NCBI GenBank assembly: GCA_019119995.1
Contig: DWVY01000049.1
Span: 1 to 64,000 of the forward strand
Reading direction: 5' to 3'
DNA length: 64,000 nt
Source of the DNA: Candidatus Mediterraneibacter faecavium
GTDB lineage: Bacteria; Bacillota; Clostridia; Lachnospirales; Lachnospiraceae
Part shown: positions 29,168-37,897 of the stretch, in pieces
How positions within the stretch are numbered: the stretch's first letter is position 1
Layout: each line of letters starts with the position of its first letter
Notes under the pieces: generated by a model
Database searches by the model: none
Seen by the model: only the letters and a program-made list of their open reading frames with translations
What the model was told of the DNA's origin: nothing
Made by a program: the position numbers and the translations under genes

Positions 29168-30385
29168 ATGGTAAATATAGCAGTAATGGGATACGGCACC
29201 GTGGGATCCGGAGTCGTAGAAGTGATCAATACGAACTGCGATGTGATCAATCAGCGTGCAGCCAATGAAATCAATATTAAGTATGTGCTCGATCTCAGGG
29301 ATTTTCCCGGAGATCCGATCCAGGAGAAGATCGTTCATGACGTAGATGTGATCATCAATGATCCGGAGATCCGGATCGTAGTCGAGGTGATGGGCGGCAT
29401 CGAGCCTGCATATACATTTGTGAAACGCTGCCTTGAGGCAGGAAAGAGCGTTGTTACGTCCAATAAAGCGCTGGTCGCAAAGCACGGGGCAGAGCTGCTT
29501 TCGATCGCCCGCGACCGGGAGCTTAACTTCCTGTTTGAGGCGAGCGTGGGCGGCGGCATTCCGATCATCCGTGCGCTGAACTCCTGCCTGACAGCAGATA
29601 AGATCGAGGAGATCACGGGAATCCTGAACGGAACGACCAACTATATGCTCAGCAAGATGTTCTATGAGGGGGCTGACTATGATGAAGTCCTGAAAGAGGC
29701 TCAGGACAACGGCTATGCGGAGCGCAATCCGGAAGCGGATGTGGAAGGATATGATGCATGCCGCAAGATCGCGATCCTTTCCTCCCTCATTTCCGGACAG
29801 CAGGTTGATTTTGAGGATATTTATACAGAGGGCATCACAAAGATCACGAAGAAAGATATGCTCTATGCGAAGAAGATGGGGATGACGATCAAGCTGATCG
29901 CGTCCAGCAAACGCCATGAGGATCATGTGCATGCGATCGTGGCGCCCATGCTTTTGAATAAAGAGCACCCGCTCTACAGTGTGGATGATGTATTCAACGC
30001 TGTGTTCGTACACGGAAATATGCTTGGAGACGCGATGTTCTACGGCAGCGGCGCGGGCAAGCTCCCGACAGCCAGCGCGGTAGTGGCGGATGTTGTGGAC
30101 GAGGCAAAGCATCTGCACAGAAATATCATGACGATGTGGAAGAATGAGAAACTGACGCTCCTGCCGATCGAGGATACAGAGAAAAGATTCTTCGTCCGGA
30201 TCAGCGGCAGTGCGGATGAGCGCATCGAAGAGATCGAAAATGTATTCGGACCGGTCCGGAAGGTTACGGTCGACGAATTGGATGATGAGTTCGGTATCGT
30301 GACAGAAGTGATGACAGAAGGCGAATATCAGAAGAAATCTTCTCAGATCAACGGGATCCTTCACATGATCCGTATTGAAGACTAA
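29168..30385 (+). CDS. hom: Homoserine dehydrogenase
   Basis: A 405-residue NAD(P)H enzyme that reduces aspartate semialdehyde to homoserine, the branch point to threonine and methionine. The Rossmann motif GYGTVGSGV is at residues 8-16. The catalytic domain has VTSNKALVAKHG, FEASVGGGIPIIRAL, GILNGTTNYML and NPEADVEGYDACRKI. The last ~80 residues form an ACT-like domain (FFVRISGSADERIEEIENVFG), so feedback inhibition by threonine is likely. AAGGAG upstream. It is followed 30 nt later by the mutase-like gene, which I read as the next step of the pathway. Confidence 0.96.
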   Translation: MVNIAVMGYGTVGSGVVEVINTNCDVINQRAANEINIKYVLDLRDFPGDPIQEKIVHDVDVIINDPEIRIVVEVMGGIEPAYTFVKRCLEAGKSVVTSNKALVAKHGAELLSIARDRELNFLFEASVGGGIPIIRALNSCLTADKIEEITGILNGTTNYMLSKMFYEGADYDEVLKEAQDNGYAERNPEADVEGYDACRKIAILSSLISGQQVDFEDIYTEGITKITKKDMLYAKKMGMTIKLIASSKRHEDHVHAIVAPMLLNKEHPLYSVDDVFNAVFVHGNMLGDAMFYGSGAGKLPTASAVVADVVDEAKHLHRNIMTMWKNEKLTLLPIEDTEKRFFVRISGSADERIEEIENVFGPVRKVTVDELDDEFGIVTEVMTEGEYQKKSSQINGILHMIRIED

Positions 30386-30415
30386 GATGCAGCAGGCTGA
30401 TAACAGGAGGAAGAA

Positions 30416-31648
30416 ATGAAATATATTGTGATCTTATGTGACGGGATGGCTGATGAACCGCTTGACAGACTGGACGGGAAAACTCCGCTGGAAGCCGCCC
30501 GCACTCCGAATATGGACCGCCTTGCGAAGTCCGCGGAGATCGGAATGGCGCGTACAGTGCCGGAAGGGATGGCGCCGGGGAGCGACACGGCGAATCTGTC
30601 TGTGATCGGGTATGATCCGGAAAAGTATTATTCCGGGCGTTCGCCGCTTGAAGCGTTGAGCATCGGCGCGGACATGGGGAAAGATGATGTGTCTTTCCGG
30701 TGTAATCTTGTCACTTTGTCAGAAGAGGAAGACCGGTACGAAGACCGTACGATATTAGATCACAGTTCCGGGGAGATCAGCACGGAGGATGCTGCCGTCC
30801 TGATCGAGGCTCTGAAGAATGAATTTGCGCAGGGCAATGTGTCCGAACGTCCCTGCTATGCCCCAGGATACAGCTTTTATGTGGGGACGAGCTACCGTCA
30901 TCTGCTGATCCAGGATAACGGGAGAGTAGTGGATCTCACGGCTCCCCATGATATATTGACAAAACGGATCGGAGACTGTCTGCCGTCGGATCCGGTGCTG
31001 CGGGACATGATGGTCAGAAGCTACGATATCCTTAAAAGTCATCCGGTCAATGTGAAGCGCCGCGCCGAGGGAAAGAATCCGGCGAACTCCGCATGGTTCT
31101 GGGGAGCGGGAACACGGCCTGCACTGACCTCATTTGAGGAGAAAAACGGTGTGAAAGGGGCTATGATCTCCGCGGTCGACCTGCTGAAAGGGATCGCAGT
31201 GGGAGCCGGGATGCACAATATCATCGTTGAGGGCGCCAACGGCGGCCTGCATACGAATTACCGGGGGAAAGGGCAGGCGGCAGTAAAAGCGCTGACAGAA
31301 GACGGCTATGATTTCGTCTATGTACATATCGAGGCGCCCGACGAGATGGGACATCAGGGCAGTGCGGAAGATAAGATCAGCGCCATCGAGTATATCGACG
31401 ATCAGGTGATCGGCCCGGTGGCAGAGGCTCTTGAGAAGTCCGGGACGGATTTCCGCATGCTCGTCATGCCGGATCATCCCACGCCGGTGCGCGTGCGCAC
31501 CCATACATCAGATCCCGTGCCGTATATGATCTATGACAGTACAAAGCCGGTTCAGGGAAAAGACAGTTACAGTGAGAAGACCGGCCGGGAGACAGGCGTC
31601 TTTGTCGAAAAAGGATATACCCTGATCGATCATCTGCTTGAAAAATAG
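30416..31648 (+). CDS. Phosphoglycerate-mutase-like enzyme, putative homoserine kinase
   Basis: A 410-residue member of the alkaline phosphatase superfamily, archaeal-type cofactor-independent phosphoglycerate mutase branch. Metal ligands are seen in ILCDGMADEP at the N-terminus, the phospho-serine in APGSDTANLSVIGYDP, and late metal sites in HIEAPDEMGHQG and VMPDHPTPVRVRTHTSDPVPY. Members next to hom have been proposed (TIGR02535-type family) to act as homoserine kinase, replacing ThrB. Its position right after hom, and no ThrB in the window, support that reading. The alternative is glycolytic mutase activity. GGAGGAAG precedes the ATG. Confidence 0.8.
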   Translation: MKYIVILCDGMADEPLDRLDGKTPLEAARTPNMDRLAKSAEIGMARTVPEGMAPGSDTANLSVIGYDPEKYYSGRSPLEALSIGADMGKDDVSFRCNLVTLSEEEDRYEDRTILDHSSGEISTEDAAVLIEALKNEFAQGNVSERPCYAPGYSFYVGTSYRHLLIQDNGRVVDLTAPHDILTKRIGDCLPSDPVLRDMMVRSYDILKSHPVNVKRRAEGKNPANSAWFWGAGTRPALTSFEEKNGVKGAMISAVDLLKGIAVGAGMHNIIVEGANGGLHTNYRGKGQAAVKALTEDGYDFVYVHIEAPDEMGHQGSAEDKISAIEYIDDQVIGPVAEALEKSGTDFRMLVMPDHPTPVRVRTHTSDPVPYMIYDSTKPVQGKDSYSEKTGRETGVFVEKGYTLIDHLLEK

Positions 31649-31684
31649 AACACTCGGAAAATAGAAGATCATGAAAAATAATTT

Positions 31685-31740
31685 CAGCCGGAATACAAGT
31701 GAGCGACTTCTGTACGCTTGCTTGTATTCCGGCTGCTTTT
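31685..31740 (+). terminator. Terminator of the secA-prfB-hom cluster
   Basis: CAGCCGGAATACAAG (31685-31699) pairs perfectly with CTTGTATTCCGGCTG (31721-31735), extended by GAGCG/CGCTT, followed by CTTTT. Confidence 0.9.
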
Positions 31741-31773
31741 CATAAAAGAGCCTTTAGAAAATCTTTGGAATTG

Positions 31774-31802
31774 TTGATAAGAATGGAAAAATAGGATAGT
31801 AT
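31774..31802 (+). promoter_or_regulatory. Promoter of the GNAT gene
   Basis: TTGATA (31774-31779), 17-bp spacer, TAGTAT (31797-31802). Confidence 0.5.
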
Positions 31803-31834
31803 AAGACCATATCTGTAACTGGAGGTAAGGATAA

Positions 31835-32281
31835 ATGATACGGAAATTAACAGAAAACCACAGGGACTTATATATAAGGATGGCGGAAGAATTCTACAGT
31901 TCGGACGCAGTACTCCATCCGATCCCCCGGGCGTATATTGAGCGGACGGCGGACGAGGCGCTCCAGTCTGACGCATACGCGGAAATCTATCTGCTGGAGT
32001 GTGAAGGGGAGCCTGCAGGGTACGGGCTGACCGCCAGGACATTCTCTCAGGAGGCCGGGGGATCGGTGCTCTGGATCGAGGAACTCTACATCAGGGAGCA
32101 GTTCCGCTCCAGAGGACTGGGCAGGGAGTTCTTCTCTTATATAGAAGAGAAGAATAAGGACAGGACCGCCCGGATCAGACTCGAAGTGGAAGAGGAAAAT
32201 ACAAGGGCTGCTTCTTTATATGAAAGACTTGGATATGAGAAGCTGGATTATAAACAGATGATCAAGGATCTTGTGGACTAA
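31835..32281 (+). CDS. GNAT family N-acetyltransferase
   Basis: A 148-residue acetyl-CoA-dependent transferase. The acetyl-CoA loop is QFRSRGLGREFF (motif A, Q/RxxGxG/A form), preceded by the strand LWIEELYI and followed by RLEVEEENTRAASLYERLGYE, the typical motif B. The substrate is unknown; it could acetylate a small amine or a protein N-terminus. Ribosome binding site TGGAGGTAAGG 6 nt before the ATG. It has its own promoter and no operon partner. Confidence 0.85.
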   Translation: MIRKLTENHRDLYIRMAEEFYSSDAVLHPIPRAYIERTADEALQSDAYAEIYLLECEGEPAGYGLTARTFSQEAGGSVLWIEELYIREQFRSRGLGREFFSYIEEKNKDRTARIRLEVEEENTRAASLYERLGYEKLDYKQMIKDLVD

Positions 32282-32331
32282 GAGGGGGGAATACATGTAT
32301 ACAATCCGACATAAATTCTTTGAATCCCCCA

Positions 32332-32361
32332 TTGCATGTTACCGTACAACAATGCTATAAT
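32332..32361 (+). promoter_or_regulatory. Promoter of the DUF5717 operon
   Basis: TTGCAT (32332-32337), 18-bp spacer, TATAAT (32356-32361) with TG one base before it (extended -10). Start of transcription should be near 32368. Confidence 0.65.
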
Positions 32362-32419
32362 TCATAGTAGCGTATTTTGCCATTCGGGGCAGAAGTAGAA
32401 TTGTGAGTAGGTGACTGAT

Positions 32420-35400
32420 TTGAAGAATAAGATCAAACGTTTTGCCAAAGGAGATTTCCATATCCCGCAGCCGGAGATCATTTTCCCGGAGACAAGGATC
32501 ATCATGCGAGTCGGCGAGGGTGAAAAATACAGAGGGAGTTTCTCCCTGCAGAATCAGGGGGAAGGCACGATCCGCGGGCTCGTGTATCCCTCTTCTTATC
32601 GTGTGCATTGTGATGAACAGGGGTTTGATTCTAATCCGGTCAATATTTATTATACATACGACGGGACCGGGCTTGTCCCGGGCCATGTAGAGCACGGCAA
32701 GTTTACCATCGTCTGCAACGGCGGGGAGTTTGACATTGCCTTTACGGCGATCATAGAGAAGCCGTATGTGATGACGAGTTACGGCAAGGTACAGAGCCTG
32801 GATGATTTCAAAAAGCTCTCTTTCCGGGATGCGGCGGAGGCGGTCAAGCTGTTCCGTTCAAGGGATTTTTATGAGATCCTGAAATATGAAGACAAAAGGA
32901 TACAGGCGCTCTATGACAATATGCGCCGGTGGGAGCTGGATCAGCAGGCCCTGGAGGAGTTCCTTGTCGGATGCAAGCAGAAGGAGAAGATCTTCCTGAC
33001 GCTCGAGGAGGAGAGCAGGGCGTTTATTTCTCTTACAGAGCCTAGAAAAGAGACATTTGCGATCAAGAAAAATACATGGGGATACCTTGAGATCGACGTG
33101 AAGACAGAGGGAGACTTCCTGTACGTTGAGCATACCCGCATTACTACAGAAGAATTTATAGGGAATTCCTATCGTCTTGAGTACTTCCTGGATACAGAAA
33201 AGCTGCATAAGGGAAGCAACTTCGGGCGGATCATACTGGAGTCGCCTTATGAGACTCTGACTTACGAAGTGGTAGTCGAGAAAGATATTGCCCGCGATGA
33301 GGATCACAGGGCGAATGACCGTGAGTTTGCCGGGATACTCAAAAACTATCTGAAATATGAAGGCGGGAAGATGCAGCTCGACGACTGGGTGGAAGAGGCC
33401 ATACGGCGGATCAGTCATCTCCGCGAGATGGATGAGAGCAATGAATATTATCTTCTTGCCCACGCCCACATCTGTCTGATCGGAAAGCGGACGGACGAGG
33501 CAAAATGGCTGCTGGAGTCTTATAATTACAACAGATTCGCGATCGGAAAAGATATTGAATTAAGTTCTTACTATCTTTATCTGACGACGCTTTTGTCCAA
33601 TGATACGATCGGACAGCGCAAAGTTGCGGAAGAACTTTCGAAGTCTTTCATGAAGCATCCGGACAGCTGGAAGATCCTCTGCATGCTTGTGGAGGTGGAT
33701 TCGGAATATAAGATATACAGCGAGAGACTCAGGGCTCTTGAAAAGCAGTTCTACGAGGACAAGTCCCACAGTATCTGGTTCTACCTGCAGGCATTCCGGT
33801 GCTTCCGGGATAAGAGCTCTTCTCTGAAGAAGCTGGGGATGTTCGAAGTCCAGGTGCTGCTCTTTGCGGTGAAGTATAAGCTGATGACAAGGGAACTGGC
33901 ATTGTATACAGCCAATCTTGCCAGCCAGATGAAGGTGTTTGACCGTCACCTCTATGATGTGCTTGTAAAGGCGTACGATATGTACAATGAATCCATGATC
34001 CTGACTGCGATCTGTACGCTTCTTATCAAAGGCAACTGCATGGACAGCTGTTATTTTAAATGGTATGAAAAAGCTGTGGAAAACGAGCTGAAGATCGCCC
34101 AGCTCTATGAATATTACATGGCAACTGTCCGCCCGGAACAGTTCCACAAGCCGCTGCCCAGATCCGTATATCTGTATTTTATGCACGGGAATAATCTGGA
34201 TTTCAATAAGTGTGCATTCCTTTATTCCAATCTCATCACCTACGAGGACGAATCCAGTGAGATCTATGCCCATTACCGGGATGAGATGGAAGCCTTTGCA
34301 TGGAATCAGCTGGACCGCCGGAATATCAATGAACAGCTCAGGATCATCTACAAGAGATTTGTCGTAGAATCAGCTATGAATCCGGAACGCGTAAAAGCGT
34401 TATATGATGTCTGCCACGCATACTGGATCACCACAAAGGTCCGGAATATGAAGTATGTCCATGTGATCGCAGAAGACGGCACGATCACGCAGAAAGCTCC
34501 TTATACGGAAAAAGGCGCGCGGGTATTCCTGTATTCCAAGACAGACAGACTTGTCTGGGAAGCGAAGGACGGAAGGCATTATACGGACTCTATCCCGTAT
34601 GAGAGCAAGAGGCTGTTCTACGAACTCCGGTATATGGATATGTGCAGGAAATATATCAACGGACTGCGCAGGAACCGGTCGGAAGAACAGGCTCAGGAGC
34701 TTACGTTGGAAGTCGTCCGTGAAAACGGGCTTGAAAATTATGCGGAGGAAGAGATCTTCGCGCTCTGCAGCAAGACGATCCGTGAAAATAATTATGAGAA
34801 TGACGATTTTCTTACCTATGTCTGTTTTGAACTGTTTAAGAAGCAGCAGTATGACAAAGTGATCCTGACGTATCTTGCCAATTATTACTGCGGCGCCACT
34901 TCGGATATGAAGCTGCTCTGGCGCGAGGCGAGAGACTATGAGATCCATACCCATAAACTTGCCGAGCGGATCCTGACCCAGATGCTTTTCTCGGAGGAAT
35001 TGTTCCAGGAGGCGCAGATCTTTGAACAGTATTACGCGGAGGGGGCTTATTTCAGGCTCCAGCAGGCATATCTGACCTATGTCTCGAGAGAGTATGTAGT
35101 GGAAGAACGGAAGATCGGACGCAGTGTGATCGATATTATCTGCCGGGAATATGAAAAGGGAGAAGACACGGGGGATATCTGCAAGATCGCCGTGCTGAAA
35201 TATTATTCTCAGAGGGAGTACAATACACAGACTCGCAGGACGTTAAAGAAATTCCTTCAGGAACTCTGCGGAAAACAGATTTATTTCCCGTTCTTCCTCT
35301 CCTATGAGAAGGAATGGCTGATCGAACTGCAGCTCTGGGACAAGACACTGATCGAATATAAAGGACAGAAGGGCAGCAGGGTCATGCTCTATTACCAGCT

Positions 35401-35713
35401 GCAAAAAGGCGGCGAGGAGCAGGCTGAATATTCGACGGAGGTGCTGACTCCGATGTATGAGAATCTTTATGTGAAGAAGTTTGTCCTGTTTGCCGACGAG
35501 AAACTGAAGTACTACTTTAAAGAGACGATAGACGGGAATTCTTACCGCAGCGACAAGGAGACATGTGTCAGGACGTCTGAGCCGGGCGAGCAGGGAAGAT
35601 ACGGCCGCCTGAACGATATCCTGATGGAGAAAGACCAGAAGGCAAGAAAGAGAAAAATGCAGGCATATGCGCTGGAAGATGCAGTGGCAGTGCATATGTT
35701 CGCACAGGAATAA
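32420..35713 (+). CDS. DUF5717 family protein, large beta-sandwich and helical-repeat protein
   Basis: A 1097-residue cytoplasmic protein (no signal or membrane segment) that I match to the clostridial DUF5717 family; function unknown. Residues 1-130 look like an Ig/ASH-like beta domain (PEIIFPETRIIMRV, YRGSFSLQNQGEGTIRGLVY). A helical part follows, then a second beta domain at about 210-290. From about 320 to 960 there are helical TPR-like repeats (LAHAHICLIGKRTDEAKWLLES), and a final beta domain lies near 980-1060. The TTG at 32420 is preferred because AGGTGA lies 5 nt before it; GTG 32411 has no site. First gene of a three-gene operon with a Hsp70-like and a TPR protein. Confidence 0.8.
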   Translation: MKNKIKRFAKGDFHIPQPEIIFPETRIIMRVGEGEKYRGSFSLQNQGEGTIRGLVYPSSYRVHCDEQGFDSNPVNIYYTYDGTGLVPGHVEHGKFTIVCNGGEFDIAFTAIIEKPYVMTSYGKVQSLDDFKKLSFRDAAEAVKLFRSRDFYEILKYEDKRIQALYDNMRRWELDQQALEEFLVGCKQKEKIFLTLEEESRAFISLTEPRKETFAIKKNTWGYLEIDVKTEGDFLYVEHTRITTEEFIGNSYRLEYFLDTEKLHKGSNFGRIILESPYETLTYEVVVEKDIARDEDHRANDREFAGILKNYLKYEGGKMQLDDWVEEAIRRISHLREMDESNEYYLLAHAHICLIGKRTDEAKWLLESYNYNRFAIGKDIELSSYYLYLTTLLSNDTIGQRKVAEELSKSFMKHPDSWKILCMLVEVDSEYKIYSERLRALEKQFYEDKSHSIWFYLQAFRCFRDKSSSLKKLGMFEVQVLLFAVKYKLMTRELALYTANLASQMKVFDRHLYDVLVKAYDMYNESMILTAICTLLIKGNCMDSCYFKWYEKAVENELKIAQLYEYYMATVRPEQFHKPLPRSVYLYFMHGNNLDFNKCAFLYSNLITYEDESSEIYAHYRDEMEAFAWNQLDRRNINEQLRIIYKRFVVESAMNPERVKALYDVCHAYWITTKVRNMKYVHVIAEDGTITQKAPYTEKGARVFLYSKTDRLVWEAKDGRHYTDSIPYESKRLFYELRYMDMCRKYINGLRRNRSEEQAQELTLEVVRENGLENYAEEEIFALCSKTIRENNYENDDFLTYVCFELFKKQQYDKVILTYLANYYCGATSDMKLLWREARDYEIHTHKLAERILTQMLFSEELFQEAQIFEQYYAEGAYFRLQQAYLTYVSREYVVEERKIGRSVIDIICREYEKGEDTGDICKIAVLKYYSQREYNTQTRRTLKKFLQELCGKQIYFPFFLSYEKEWLIELQLWDKTLIEYKGQKGSRVMLYYQLQKGGEEQAEYSTEVLTPMYENLYVKKFVLFADEKLKYYFKETIDGNSYRSDKETCVRTSEPGEQGRYGRLNDILMEKDQKARKRKMQAYALEDAVAVHMFAQE

Positions 35714-35729
35714 GGAGGTTGTCTTTTAC

Positions 35730-37013
35730 ATGGGACAAGGCAGTATCATTGGTTATGAGATAAATGAAAAGACATGTCAGATCAGTTTTTACAATGACGA
35801 AGAACTGGAGCCGGATACCCTGGAGGTGGATTCCGATAATTATCAGATCCCTCTGATCATCGGAAAACTCAGGGATACATGGGCGTATGGCAAAGAGGCA
35901 AAACGGCTTGTCAGCATCAAGGAAGGCTTTACAGTGACCAGACTGCTCAGCAAAAGCCTTGCAGGTGACAAGATAGAGTTCGGGGAAGAAACCTATGATG
36001 CGGTCTGGCTGCTCTCTCAGTTCATCCAGATGTCACTGCAGCCGTTTCCGGTGATCGACGGCATCGTATTTACGGTTCCGGCGCTTACAGAAGAACTGGC
36101 CCAGATGCTGCGCGGGATCGCTGCCCGGATGAATATTGATAAAAGACATGTTTTTATACAGGACTATAAGGAAAGCTTCTGTAATTACCTGTTTTACCAG
36201 CCGAAAGAGCTCTGGCAGTATGACGCGGCGCTCTTCTGCTGCGACAGAAACGAGATCAGGGCATACATGCTCCGGCGGCTCCGTCCGGGACTGGGCGGCG
36301 GAAAGACCACATTTGTGACAGTGGATGAAGTGGCCAGCGCCCACATGAAAGAACTGGCAATGGTATATCCGGTGCTCAATGAAGACAAAGCAAAAGAAGC
36401 AGATGCCATGTTCTGCAGATTTATTGAGAGCGTGTTCGACAAGAGGATCGTATCTTCCGTATTTCTGACGGGGGAAGGGTTCGAGAATAACTGGTATCCG
36501 AAAGCGCTCCGTGTTTTGTGCAACGGAAGGCGTGCTTTCATCGGAAATAACCTTTACAGTAAAGGCGCATGCTATACTGCTTACAGGAAACTTTACATGC
36601 ATATCGAGAATCCGGTCTATCTTTCGGAGGATAAGCTGACCGACCAGATCACGGTAAATATGCGCGTGGACGGCCAGGAGATGTGGTATCCGATCGTATC
36701 CTGGGGGGCTCACTGGTATGAATCCAATAACCAGTGGGAGGTGCTCTGTGAGGATATGGATGAGATCGAGTTCCATATCGAGTCTCTGATCCAGGGGAAT
36801 ATGAGGACAGAGAAGATCTCGCTTGCCCGGCTGCCGAAGCGTTCGGAATATTCTGTGCGCCTGCAGCTTGAGACGGTTTTTCTCGACAATAAGACATGCA
36901 GGATCACTGTAAGAGATGCAGGGTTTGGAGATTTCTTCCCGGCGACTGATTTTCACGCCGAGAAGACGATACACTTAGGAGGCAATGATGGGAAATTTAA
37001 TTCTTTGTCATGA
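35730..37013 (+). CDS. DUF5716 family protein, degenerate Hsp70/actin-fold
   Basis: A 427-residue protein matching the DUF5716 family. Its order of motifs mirrors an Hsp70 ATPase domain: IIGYEINEKTCQISFYND where Hsp70 has IGIDLGTTNS; GIVFTVPALTEELAQMLRGI where Hsp70 has VPAYF; VFIQDYKESFCNYLFY where Hsp70 has NEPTAAALAY; AALFCCDRNEIRAYML for DLGGGTFDVS; VFLTGEGFENNWYPKAL for the adenosine site. The glycines and threonines that bind ATP phosphates are mostly lost, so ATP binding is doubtful. No peptide-binding domain follows. Its AAGGAGG overlaps the DUF5717 stop codon, so the two are coupled. Confidence 0.75.
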   Translation: MGQGSIIGYEINEKTCQISFYNDEELEPDTLEVDSDNYQIPLIIGKLRDTWAYGKEAKRLVSIKEGFTVTRLLSKSLAGDKIEFGEETYDAVWLLSQFIQMSLQPFPVIDGIVFTVPALTEELAQMLRGIAARMNIDKRHVFIQDYKESFCNYLFYQPKELWQYDAALFCCDRNEIRAYMLRRLRPGLGGGKTTFVTVDEVASAHMKELAMVYPVLNEDKAKEADAMFCRFIESVFDKRIVSSVFLTGEGFENNWYPKALRVLCNGRRAFIGNNLYSKGACYTAYRKLYMHIENPVYLSEDKLTDQITVNMRVDGQEMWYPIVSWGAHWYESNNQWEVLCEDMDEIEFHIESLIQGNMRTEKISLARLPKRSEYSVRLQLETVFLDNKTCRITVRDAGFGDFFPATDFHAEKTIHLGGNDGKFNSLS

Positions 37014-37755
37014 CAGACATGCGACACATCCCTATGAGATCACGAGGATACACTGCCGTATCTTTACGATCGAAGAGCTGTGCTACTATCTTTGCAATAA
37101 TCTCTATCTGATCGACTATACGATCATGAACGCCCAGCTCTGCGACTGGCTTGACGAAGAGCTGGGGATGGATAAACTGGCGTCTGATCTGAAAGATGTG
37201 CTCCGCCTTCACGGATCGGTGGAAAAATTCGTCCTCACGATCCTGAAAGCATCAAAGATCTACCGGGAGCCGGAGATGATCCGCATCCAGAATGTGCTGG
37301 AACATCTGAAGAATCAGAAAGACATCGAGCGGCAGAAGTACAAAGGCGATAACCTTCTGGAGAGCGGAGAGGTGGAAGAGGCGATCCTCGTCTACCAGGC
37401 AATCCTCAACCAGGAAAAAGATGAGTCTGTAGATGAGAAATTTTACGGCAAGATCTATGCCGGACTTGGAGCGGCATACGGACGCCTGTTCCTGTATCAG
37501 GAGGCTGCCCGGATGTACGACAGGGCTTATCAGATCTGTCAGGACAAAGCGCTGATCAAGCCATATCTGTATGCGTCGTATAAATATATGTCGCTTGAAG
37601 AATACCATATCCTGATCACGAAACAGGATGACTACATGGAGATCAATGCGCAGATGCGCCGCGAGATCGACGAAATACGAGAGAATATGTCTGAAGAGAC
37701 GGATCCTGATCTCATAGAGAAATGGAAACGCCAACACAGGAGAAATCATTCATAA
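36988..37755 (+). CDS. TPR-containing protein, third gene of the DUF5717 operon
   Basis: A 255-residue protein. The first ~110 residues (ILCHDRHATHPYEI, IEELCYYLCNNLYLIDYTIM) have no family that I know. Residues 110-200 contain TPR-like pairs: KYKGDNLLESGEVEEAILVYQAIL and KIYAGLGAAYGRLFLYQEAARMYDRAYQ. The gene starts 26 bp inside the DUF5716 gene, with AGGAGG at 36978-36982 region just before two in-frame ATGs (36985, 36988), a sign of tight coupling and stoichiometric production. It is probably a partner or adaptor for the Hsp70-like protein, as TPR proteins often are; that is inference. Confidence 0.75.
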   Translation: MGNLILCHDRHATHPYEITRIHCRIFTIEELCYYLCNNLYLIDYTIMNAQLCDWLDEELGMDKLASDLKDVLRLHGSVEKFVLTILKASKIYREPEMIRIQNVLEHLKNQKDIERQKYKGDNLLESGEVEEAILVYQAILNQEKDESVDEKFYGKIYAGLGAAYGRLFLYQEAARMYDRAYQICQDKALIKPYLYASYKYMSLEEYHILITKQDDYMEINAQMRREIDEIRENMSEETDPDLIEKWKRQHRRNHS

Positions 37756-37762
37756 ACCGGCA

Positions 37763-37800
37763 GTATCCCCCTGACAAAGTACTATTTGACAGGGGGATAC
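37763..37800. terminator. Hairpin after the DUF5717 operon, overlapping the next promoter
   Basis: GTATCCCCCTG (37763-37773) pairs with CAGGGGGATAC (37790-37800). There is no T-tract. The right arm contains most of the -35 and the spacer of the downstream promoter, so it could be a terminator, an operator, or both. Confidence 0.5.
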
Positions 37801-37814
37801 CATTATGATAGAAT
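37786..37814 (+). promoter_or_regulatory. Promoter of the amino acid ABC transporter operon
   Basis: Perfect TTGACA (37786-37791), 17-bp spacer, TAGAAT (37809-37814). Confidence 0.8.
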
Positions 37815-37897
37815 ACAACGGTAACTTTACCATGGTACAGTGACTCATTGGTAGAGAAAAGAAGTAAAATCGGTGATATCCGGAGATGGAGGTAATT

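Noticed and set aside
29141-30364. 407-codon minus-strand frame
   Set aside because: Antisense to hom, with composition typical of shadow frames.
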